From contig JAJYAE010000007.1 of the NCBI GenBank assembly GCA_021779695.1, forward strand, positions 1 through 34,186: 34,186 nucleotides of DNA, in the 5' to 3' direction. The notes beneath the pieces are model-generated. The model made no database searches. It saw only the letters and a program-made list of their open reading frames with translations, and was not told the DNA's origin. How positions within the stretch are numbered: the stretch's first letter is position 1; each line of letters begins with the position of its first letter. This DNA comes from Acidobacteriota bacterium (GTDB taxonomy: Bacteria; Acidobacteriota; Terriglobia; Terriglobales; Acidobacteriaceae). The translations under genes and the position numbers were made by a program. Positions 15,735 to 22,228 of this stretch are shown here, piece after piece.

Positions 15735-17123
15735 ATGGCCACCATTCCCAACCTCACCCTGGATGCCGGTTTACCGGCGAATGTGGACGCCGAGAGGACA
15801 ATTCTCGGCGCAATTCTGCTGGACAATGCAGCGCACGCGGAAGCCGCCGAGCGGCTGGAGGCAGATGATTTTTCGCTGGACTCGCACCGGCGGATTTATC
15901 TGCGGATGACGGAGCTGCTTACTTCGCAGCGAGCGGTGGATATCGTCACCCTGGCCGAAGAGCTGGCGCGGAACAAGGAGATTGAGTCGGTAGGCGGCGT
16001 GGCGTACCTGGCGTCGTTGACCGAGGGGCTGCCGTTGCGTCCGGTGATTGAGGAATACATCCGGATTGTGAAGGACAAGAGCCTGCTGCGGCGCCTGATG
16101 GCGATCTGCTCTGCGGCGATTGCGCGGGCGGCGGACCAGAGCGAGCCGGCCCTGGACGTGCTGGGGGCGGCAGAGAGCCAACTGCTGGAGGTAAGCGAAA
16201 AGGGCATTACGCGCGGGCTGCAGCCGCTTGATCAGATTGTTGCCAACTCGTTCGGTTCGATTGACAACCTCTACAAGCAAAGCCGCGATGTAACCGGGCT
16301 GGCGACCGATTTTCTGCAACTGGACCGGGTCACGAGCGGGCTCCAGAAGGGGGAATTGATCATCATTGCGGCGCGGCCGTCGATGGGCAAGACGGCGTTT
16401 GCAATCAATATTGCGCAGAATGCGGCGGTGAATCACGGAGCGGTGGTGGCGGTGTTCAGCCTGGAAATGAGCAAGGAGTCGCTGTTGCGAAGGATGCTGG
16501 CCTCGCAAGCGGGGGTCGACCAGCGCAAGTTGCAGACGGGGTTTATTCCGCGCGAGGACCAGGAGAAGCTGCACCACGCGCTCGGGCAGCTGGTGGAGGC
16601 GCGACTGTTTATCGACGACTCGGCGGGCATTTCTCTGGCGGAGATGCGCGCCAAGGCGCGGCGGCTCAAACAGAACTCGGGCGCGCTGGATCTGGTGATG
16701 GTGGACTACCTGCAACTGATGTCGGCAACGCTACCCTCTGCGGGGGGCAAGCGATATGAGAACCGGACGCAGGAGGTTTCGGCAATTTCGCGGGGACTGA
16801 AGGCACTGGCGAAGGAGCTGGACGTTCCGGTGGTTGCGTTGTCGCAGCTCTCGCGTGCGAGCGAGCGGCGCGGGGATGACAAGCGGCCAATGCTGAGCGA
16901 TCTGCGCGAGTCGGGCTCGATTGAGCAGGACGCGGACGTGGTCGCGTTTATCCATCGCGAGGCGTACTACAATCGCACGGACGAACTGACGGATGAGGAG
17001 AAGGCCAAGTCGGAGATCATTATTGCCAAACAACGCAACGGCCCGACTGAGACTGTCTATCTGACCTTCAACGCGAAGTACACGCGGTTTGGCAATCCTG
17101 CGGATGGATATCCGGGGGTCTAG
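15735..17123 (+). CDS. dnaB: replicative DNA helicase
   Basis: 462 residues, a normal length for DnaB without an intein. The hexameric helicase unwinds DNA ahead of the replication fork. The N-terminal domain (about 15-115) begins with PANVDAERTILGAILLD. The RecA-like domain has Walker A (ARPSMGKTAFAI, K219), Walker B (LDLVMVDYLQLM), the region SQLSRASERRGDDKRPMLSD and EQDADVVAFIHRE with the arginine-finger region near the C-terminus. The ATG at 15735 lies only 98 bases after the TadE operon, with no clear ribosome binding site in the immediate upstream CGAATGT. An unrelated housekeeping gene next to the operon. Confidence 0.97.
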   Translation: MATIPNLTLDAGLPANVDAERTILGAILLDNAAHAEAAERLEADDFSLDSHRRIYLRMTELLTSQRAVDIVTLAEELARNKEIESVGGVAYLASLTEGLPLRPVIEEYIRIVKDKSLLRRLMAICSAAIARAADQSEPALDVLGAAESQLLEVSEKGITRGLQPLDQIVANSFGSIDNLYKQSRDVTGLATDFLQLDRVTSGLQKGELIIIAARPSMGKTAFAINIAQNAAVNHGAVVAVFSLEMSKESLLRRMLASQAGVDQRKLQTGFIPREDQEKLHHALGQLVEARLFIDDSAGISLAEMRAKARRLKQNSGALDLVMVDYLQLMSATLPSAGGKRYENRTQEVSAISRGLKALAKELDVPVVALSQLSRASERRGDDKRPMLSDLRESGSIEQDADVVAFIHREAYYNRTDELTDEEKAKSEIIIAKQRNGPTETVYLTFNAKYTRFGNPADGYPGV

Positions 17124-17183
17124 GATCAGTACTCGCAAGGGTGTGGTTGCATCTCGGGGGCAACGTCCTCAAGGATCTCCGGT

Positions 17184-17888
17184 TCAGGTTTCATTGACGA
17201 TGAGCGCAACACGGCCGGTAAGGTAATCATTCGGCGTACTTTCGGTTTCGACTTCAATGAGGTCGATAGGGAAGTTGCGGTTATGTGGGCGCAGGACGAG
17301 ACGTGAAGTGAGGAAGTCGACATAGCGCAGGGCGAGATGCGCGCCCCTGCGCACGGCGTAAAGATTGGGCACGTCAGGGCGATATTGCAGCAGCGAGTTG
17401 TAGTGGCGGTCAATGACGACGAGAGCACCTGGAAGGATGAGGGGTTCCATGGGCTTCGCGTCGAGAGCTGAGATCCTCACCGCGACGAATCGCTCCCAGT
17501 GACGGCGGGAGGACGCGGCGCGGCTGCGCAGAGATTTGAGGGCGTCGCCGGGCAGGTGAAAGATGGACTGGACGGCGGAGGGCCGCACATAGGGCTCGAA
17601 GAGAGCCATTCCATGCGAGACGATGGGGACTGCGCTGACATCTTCGAGACGGATAGACGCGTTTCGGTGCGGGGCGGCGGGCAGCAGGTCGGCGATCGTC
17701 AAGTGCTGCGAAGCGAGGATGCGGTCCAGAGCGTCGAGCGAAAGCTGACGGCGCGAATGGAGGAAGTTCGACAGGTGGGATTGGCCGAAGCCCGTTTGAC
17801 GCGATAGGAGCGAGATCGAGAGAGAACCCCGCTGGATTCTGCGCGTCATCTCGAGACGAAGCCGCTCGTGGATTTGCGAAAAGTTCAT
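17184..17888 (-). CDS. XRE-type regulator with S24/LexA-like C-terminal domain lacking the dyad
   Basis: 234 residues from ATG at 17888 (MNFSQIHERL); the frame extends to a TTG at 18017, but those 43 residues look non-homologous. Residues about 14-62 form a helix-turn-helix (SLSISLLSRQTGFGQSHLSN). Residues about 125-234 resemble an S24/LexA fold (KPMEPLILPGALVVIDRHYN, LYAVRRGAHLALRYV, then GRVALIVNE). In self-cleaving members the sequence around here is DSMEP and a catalytic Lys follows. Here the Ser position reads Pro and the Lys position appears to be Arg, so self-cleavage is unlikely. It is divergent from the zinc-ribbon/sigma-like operon and is a natural candidate for its regulator. Confidence 0.72.
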   Translation of the reverse strand: MNFSQIHERLRLEMTRRIQRGSLSISLLSRQTGFGQSHLSNFLHSRRQLSLDALDRILASQHLTIADLLPAAPHRNASIRLEDVSAVPIVSHGMALFEPYVRPSAVQSIFHLPGDALKSLRSRAASSRRHWERFVAVRISALDAKPMEPLILPGALVVIDRHYNSLLQYRPDVPNLYAVRRGAHLALRYVDFLTSRLVLRPHNRNFPIDLIEVETESTPNDYLTGRVALIVNET

Positions 17889-18414
17889 TTGTGGAAATTC
17901 CGCCGCCAGCCACGGTGACGAAGGGCCTCCATTTTCTTTGAGCAAAGAGAGATTGATGAAATTGCCTTCCTTCTGGAAGGTCTGGAAATGCCCAAGAGAG
18001 ACCGGGGACGAAGTCAATCAGGATTCATTGACGCATACAACGTCGGATTTTAGATTGGCCTTACTTTAAGTCGCACAAGTCTGTAGGAATTTTCGAGGAG
18101 AAGCGTCGAATTGATCCACCCCGGAGACTGGCTAATGTCGATCGAGGGGATGAGCCGACGACTGAGTCTGGGCTCCGGTCCAGAGTGCTATTCCTCGCCC
18201 TTTCGCGAAGATGCTTTTAGGAGCATCGGAGGCAGGCCTGCGCGAAAATTCCACGATCTGCGCGCTATGAGCATGACTTACAACAAGAGGACGAAGGCAG
18301 CAATCCCCCATCGGAGCCAAAGAAGTCCGAGGGGTGCGGCCACGTGCTCATCACCCCGCCCGCACACAAGCAAGAACACAGGCCGGTGGGACGAGAAGTC
18401 TCGGAGAATTCGTC
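17889..18414. promoter_or_regulatory. 526-base divergent regulatory region
   Basis: It separates the leftward XRE/S24-like regulator from the rightward zinc-ribbon/sigma-like operon. The left half (about 18030-18100) is comparatively AT-rich and is the probable promoter area for the leftward gene. A small hairpin, GATGCT-TTTAGG-AGCATC (18210-18227), lies in the transcribed leader of the rightward genes. An open frame from 18111 crosses the region and runs into the zinc-ribbon gene in another phase; it has no ribosome binding site support or recognisable content. The length suggests a long 5' leader or an undetected small RNA. Confidence 0.4.
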
Positions 18415-18624
18415 ATGGAATTGCGCGTGCAATTGAAAGTTTGCGAGGGTTGCGGTTGTCTTTGGTATCGTTCACAAACGCAGGAAAACGTCTACTGCAA
18501 TCAATGTGAAAGGACACTGTGTCATTATCCAGCGCCAGGCAGCCGCAAGCGGCCGGGGCGCACATCGAGCAAGCCTCTGGCAGAAGTGTGGGCCGTGGCT
18601 GAAGTGGCAGGAGGTGCACATTGA
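18415..18624 (+). CDS. small zinc-ribbon protein coupled to sigma-like gene
   Basis: 69 residues from ATG at 18415, with CGGAGA about 7 bases upstream. CEGC at residues 10-13 and CNQC at residues 28-31 form a four-cysteine zinc ribbon, with the internal motif LWYRSQ. The rest is a basic stretch (PGSRKRPGRTSSK) and an Ala/Val-rich tail. Proteins of this kind are frequent in acidobacteria, without assigned function; a nucleic-acid or protein-binding role is plausible. Its stop overlaps a TTG start of the next gene (TTGA), so the two are translationally coupled. A similar YR-containing zinc ribbon forms the N-terminus of the regulator at 30915. Confidence 0.78.
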   Translation: MELRVQLKVCEGCGCLWYRSQTQENVYCNQCERTLCHYPAPGSRKRPGRTSSKPLAEVWAVAEVAGGAH

Positions 18625-19139
18625 GCGCGGCCCTTCAGTTACCGATGATTTGGGGCTCAAGCGGCCCGCGACGTGCGTGGATTGAGAGTGAACCCGCAGA
18701 ACCAGAGCCAATAGCGGCCGAAGGACCGCGAAAAAAACAGGAAGACGCAGAAGCAACCGGGCCCGTGACAAGCCTGGCGTTCTATCGCAAGCATACGGAA
18801 AGCATGCTACGACGATATCTGTATGCTTCGATGCAAGTGGGGCGCGCACCATCGATCCTGGGCGATCCGGTGGGGCGTGGATGGGTCTCCAGCAGGCCCG
18901 TGCGAACATTCGAGGATGCGGTAATCTTTGTCCTGGATGTGGAGCAGTGCTTAAAACGCCTCAACGTGCTGGACCGGCATCTGCTGAGCAGGGTGGTGCT
19001 GCAGGAGTATACGCAAAGCGAAGCTGCTGCAATGCTGGGAATGAGTCTACGCGCAGTGGCATACAAAGTGCCTCTGGCGCTGGATCGATTGACCGAGAGA
19101 TTACTGGAAAGCGGGCTCCTGATTCTGCCGCATTCATAA
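18621..19139 (+). CDS. sigma-70 region 4-like protein
   Basis: 172 residues from TTG at 18621; a strong GGAGG five bases upstream and the TTGA overlap with the previous gene support this rare start. The N-terminal 50 residues are acidic and Pro-rich. Residues 53-115 are helical without a clear sigma region 2. Residues 112-162 read LNVLDRHLLSRVVLQEYTQ then SEAAAMLGMSLRAVAYKV, a sigma region 4-type helix-turn-helix (region 4 binds -35 DNA). Lacking region 2, it cannot act as a full sigma factor; it may be an antiterminator-like or accessory factor acting with the zinc-ribbon protein. A near-perfect terminator follows at 19163. Confidence 0.72.
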   Translation: MSAALQLPMIWGSSGPRRAWIESEPAEPEPIAAEGPRKKQEDAEATGPVTSLAFYRKHTESMLRRYLYASMQVGRAPSILGDPVGRGWVSSRPVRTFEDAVIFVLDVEQCLKRLNVLDRHLLSRVVLQEYTQSEAAAMLGMSLRAVAYKVPLALDRLTERLLESGLLILPHS

Positions 19140-19547
19140 ATTTCCGGGCCAGATGACGAAAGGGGAGTGCGGCGCCGCACTCCCTTTTTGCTGCAAGCTC
19201 AAAAGAGTTGGACCGAGCTGGCGCCGGCCTTCTTCACTGATGCGATCGACGGACCATGCTGGCTCCCAGACGAGGTCGACATCGATGTGGCTGATGTCGG
19301 GAATGCCGGCAAGGCGATTGCGGACCTGCTCGAGGATGAGGCCACTGGCAGGTGAGTCGGCAGCAACGAGAGTCATGGTGACCCGGACCCACTGACGCGG
19401 CCATGCAGGTGTGGAGTCAGGATCGGGGCCGGTGGCGACCTCGTAAATGAGGCCGAGATCGACAACGTTGAGTTTGAGTTCAGGATCGAAGCAATCGCGC
19501 AGAGCGGAAAGGATGTCTGATTCAAAGAGCAAGCAAGGGGTTGGCAC
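19134..19547 (-). CDS. DUF59/MIP18-family protein lacking the conserved Cys
   Basis: 137 residues from GTG at 19547, abutting the prenyl synthase stop directly. The MIP18/DUF59 fold appears as DPELKLNVVDLGLIYEV, then RVTMTLVAADSP, then IDVDLVWEPAWSVDRISEEG. SufT/PaaD-type relatives help assemble iron-sulfur clusters, usually with a Cys in the 'CP' loop after the mTLT strand; here that position reads DSPAS. The protein may have lost cluster transfer or use another residue. The final codons (after LLSLQQ) are encoded across the terminator at 19163-19189 and overlap the convergent sigma-like gene by 6 bases, so the C-terminal 18 residues may be a recent extension. Last gene of the leftward operon. 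Confidence 0.8.
   Translation of the reverse strand: MPTPCLLFESDILSALRDCFDPELKLNVVDLGLIYEVATGPDPDSTPAWPRQWVRVTMTLVAADSPASGLILEQVRNRLAGIPDISHIDVDLVWEPAWSVDRISEEGRRQLGPTLLSLQQKGSAAPHSPFVIWPGNL
19163..19189. terminator. bidirectional intrinsic terminator inside the DUF59 coding end
   Basis: GGGAGTGCGGC (19163-19173) and GCCGCACTCCC (19174-19184) form a perfect 11-bp self-complementary stem. TTTTT follows on the right (19185-19189) and AAA precedes on the left (19159-19161), so it can terminate both strands. It lies 24 bases past the sigma-like gene. It also lies inside the last codons of the leftward DUF59 gene, which must be transcribed through it to reach its stop. Confidence 0.88.
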
Positions 19548-20450
19548 TCAGTGCTTGCGCTCCACAAGGTAGCGGGCGACGGACTTGAGGCCGTCAGCGC
19601 GGCTGCCGTAGGGAACGAGCGCGGCGAAAGCATCTTCAATGAGCGTTGCAGCGTCGCGGCGGCTTTGCTCAATGCCGAAGACGGAGGGCCATGTGACTTT
19701 CTCCGTGGCAAGGTCCTTGCCAGCGGTTTTGCCAAGGTGGCTTGAATCCTGCGTCATGTCGAGGACATCATCCGCGATCTGGAAGGCGAGGCCGGCCTTG
19801 CGTCCAAAGGTGTCGAGGCGCGCGATGTCGTCGTCCTTTGCGCCGGCATAGATCCCGCCTGTGACGACGCTGACTCGAATCAGAGCGCCGGTTTTGGCGC
19901 GATGAATGGCGTCGACTAGCTCGGGCGTGGGCTTGTGGTGCTCGTTTTCAATGTCTAGAACCTGGCCGCCGATCATGCCTTCGACGGTACCGACCGCGTT
20001 GGCGATGAGGCGGATGATTTTGACGACAGCAGCAGGGGGAGCGTTGAGCGATGCAAGGACCTCAAAGGCGCGGGTCTGGAGAGCGTCGCCGGCGAGGATT
20101 GCGATGGCTTCCCCATAGACCTTGTGGCAGGTAGGCTTGCCGCGACGCAGGTCATCGTTGTCGAGTGCAGGCAGGTCGTCGTGGATAAGCGAGTAGGTGT
20201 GGAGCATCTCGAGTGCAGCGCCGAGCTGCTCGATGCCGGAAGGAAGCGCTCCCGCAATCGTGACAGCAGCCTGCATGGCAAGAACGGGGCGAAGACGCTT
20301 GCCACCCGCAAATGTGGAGTGGCGCATGGCGCCGTGGATGGACGCTGGTACGGTATCTGTGGTCGGAATCAGCTCTTCGAGAGCACGATCGGCGAGCGTT
20401 GCGCCCTCCTCGATGATGGCTTTGACGTCGGCAGTCATGATCCTCTTCAT
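19548..20450 (-). CDS. ispA: polyprenyl diphosphate synthase (FPP/GGPP type)
   Basis: 300 residues, standard for an all-trans prenyltransferase. It condenses isopentenyl diphosphate with allylic diphosphates. The first Asp-rich motif is DDLPALDNDD (D91, D92, D97) and the second DDVLD (D227, D228, D231). The segment HTYSLIHDDLPALDNDDLRR resembles E. coli IspA, with Tyr86 five residues before the first Asp, favouring a short product such as farnesyl diphosphate. Start at 20450 overlaps the preceding stop (ATGA); a second ATG at 20438 has AAGAGG ahead of it and is possible. In the same operon are a DUF59 protein and a GT-C-like protein. UppS at 31681 could use its product. Confidence 0.92.
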   Translation of the reverse strand: MKRIMTADVKAIIEEGATLADRALEELIPTTDTVPASIHGAMRHSTFAGGKRLRPVLAMQAAVTIAGALPSGIEQLGAALEMLHTYSLIHDDLPALDNDDLRRGKPTCHKVYGEAIAILAGDALQTRAFEVLASLNAPPAAVVKIIRLIANAVGTVEGMIGGQVLDIENEHHKPTPELVDAIHRAKTGALIRVSVVTGGIYAGAKDDDIARLDTFGRKAGLAFQIADDVLDMTQDSSHLGKTAGKDLATEKVTWPSVFGIEQSRRDAATLIEDAFAALVPYGSRADGLKSVARYLVERKH

Positions 20451-22228
20451 GATACCTGAGGCCCGGCTGGGCGGCGCTCAATGAACCAGAGACCGGCGAA
20501 GAGTAGCAGCGAGACTGCACTGAGAGTGCGACCTATGAGGATGTCGGGCGTGTTGATCCAATCAAGGGCGATGGTGACGGGCCCCGCGGGCACGGGAACA
20601 GCGTAGAGGCCATCTTCTCTTTGGGGCAGGTGGTGCTGGAGTACGCCACGGACGCGAACTTGCCATGCAGGGTAGCGACGAAGACGAAGGATGAGGTAGC
20701 CGGCAATGGGTGGATTGGCGTGGATGCGAATGTGCTGGCTGGCGAGCCGCGCGGGCTGGTCGGCGTCGTAAGTGGCGAGGCAGGAGTGTTGATCGGGGGC
20801 CCACGCAGGCGGTACGCCTCCAGAGCCGACGCCGAGGACGGTGGAGGGCGATGGGCTCAAGCAGGCCATGGGGAGATCGAGCGGAGCGATTGAGTTGTCC
20901 ACACCGGGGGGTGCGTACTCATCCATTCCTTCAAAGCCATCTCCCGCGTAGTAGGTGGAGATCACTCCATGGGGCGCATCGTCTTCGTCGCAGTCCTGAT
21001 AAAAGAGCAGGCCATAGAAAGATGCGGTGGAGAAGAGCAGCGCTGCCGCGGCGAAGGCGAAGACGAACATGCGGCGGAAATGCAGTCGAAGGGGCCAGAT
21101 GGCGGCAGCGAAGAGGATGGCCATTGGGGTCTCAAGCAGGACGAGCCAGCGCCACGGAAACTGAAGATAGCGTAGTTTCGGCAGGAGATCCCAAACGAAA
21201 TGGGATAGAGGGAGCTGAAGAAAAAGAACTGCGGGTGGAATTGCGCAGAGCGGGATCAACCACTGGCGGCGCTGGCTGGGCGCAGAGCGGCGCAGGACAA
21301 ACACACCACTGGTGCAGGCGACGATGAGCATGGAAAGGGAGATCATAGAGACTTTAAAAAGCTCAGCGTCGTGGTCGCGCATGTCTGCGCCGGCGTGCCG
21401 GGCAAAGAACCAGTTGTTTTCGATGAGGTAGCCGGGATCATCAGTGGCCTGATGAATGGCAACCCAGGGCTGCTCTACGGCGGCGGGAACAATGTAAATA
21501 GCGGCGAGGCCCAGGCCGAGAGTGGCCGCGACAGCAGAGCGGACAATTGGCGCCCAGGACCGGCGGAGAACGGATGCAAGAACGGCGAGTGCAGCAACCG
21601 TGTAACTGGCGATGACGCCGAGCGGTGCGTCGGAGAGCCATGCCCCAGCGACGACCAGGGTGAGAAGAACTGCGGAGCCATCGAAGGCTCGGCGCAATGT
21701 GCGCGCGTCAGGATGGAGGTCGCGAAGTAAAAAGAGCAGTAGCAGGGGGATCCAAAAGCTTCCGGTGAGTTCCCCGAAGGCTGTGCGCTCATAGGCGGTG
21801 AACAGGGTGTATCCGGAAAAAATGGCGACGCATCCTGCAAATGTGGCGGCCGCATTGTGGAGAAGCTGACGGGCGAGTGCGCGGGTGGAGAGACCGGCTG
21901 CGGCAAACATCAGGAAAGTGAGTACGGCGGAGATGCGCTTCCAGGGCAAGAGGACACGCAAAATCGCGCCTGCCATCCACGTTAAAGGCGGATAGAAGAT
22001 AAAGCGGGGCTCGCCTGCGCCATAGTTGGGGCTGGGTGCCCAGCGAGGATAAAGGATACCTTGCCGGAGGCTGTGAAAGGCATCGACCCAACTGACGAAA
22101 TGGAAATCAAAGTCGTGGCCGCAGGAAGGGCCGCGCCCGAAGAGTGCGGCGGATGCGATCAGGGCCGCACAGAGGATGATGGCCGGGCCGGAGCAGGCGC
22201 GAACGCGCACCGGCAGGGTGGCCCTCAT
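20447..22228 (-). CDS. GT-C-like integral membrane protein (PTPS_related family)
   Basis: 593 residues from ATG at 22228, which overlaps the upstream stop (ATGA); a longer frame to 22321 is unlikely. About ten membrane helices precede a soluble C-terminal domain (about 430-560) and a last helix. The first loop has CGHDFDFHFVSW followed by GILYPRWAPSPNYGAGEPRF, the signature of the membrane family PF10131, named after 6-pyruvoyl-tetrahydropterin synthase but in fact GT-C-like. D39/D41 would be the metal-binding acidic residues in the first loop. A polyprenyl-phosphate sugar donor is likely, in keeping with the adjacent prenyl diphosphate synthase. The acceptor is unknown. Confidence 0.8.
   Translation of the reverse strand: MRATLPVRVRACSGPAIILCAALIASAALFGRGPSCGHDFDFHFVSWVDAFHSLRQGILYPRWAPSPNYGAGEPRFIFYPPLTWMAGAILRVLLPWKRISAVLTFLMFAAAGLSTRALARQLLHNAAATFAGCVAIFSGYTLFTAYERTAFGELTGSFWIPLLLLFLLRDLHPDARTLRRAFDGSAVLLTLVVAGAWLSDAPLGVIASYTVAALAVLASVLRRSWAPIVRSAVAATLGLGLAAIYIVPAAVEQPWVAIHQATDDPGYLIENNWFFARHAGADMRDHDAELFKVSMISLSMLIVACTSGVFVLRRSAPSQRRQWLIPLCAIPPAVLFLQLPLSHFVWDLLPKLRYLQFPWRWLVLLETPMAILFAAAIWPLRLHFRRMFVFAFAAAALLFSTASFYGLLFYQDCDEDDAPHGVISTYYAGDGFEGMDEYAPPGVDNSIAPLDLPMACLSPSPSTVLGVGSGGVPPAWAPDQHSCLATYDADQPARLASQHIRIHANPPIAGYLILRLRRYPAWQVRVRGVLQHHLPQREDGLYAVPVPAGPVTIALDWINTPDILIGRTLSAVSLLLFAGLWFIERRPAGPQVS

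Noticed and set aside
15771..16715. 314-codon minus-strand frame within dnaB
   Set aside because: Antisense to DnaB core motifs; Arg/Gln/His-rich translation.
18111..18509. 132-codon plus-strand frame before and over the zinc-ribbon gene
   Set aside because: No ribosome binding site or recognisable domain, and it overlaps the well-supported zinc-ribbon gene in another phase.
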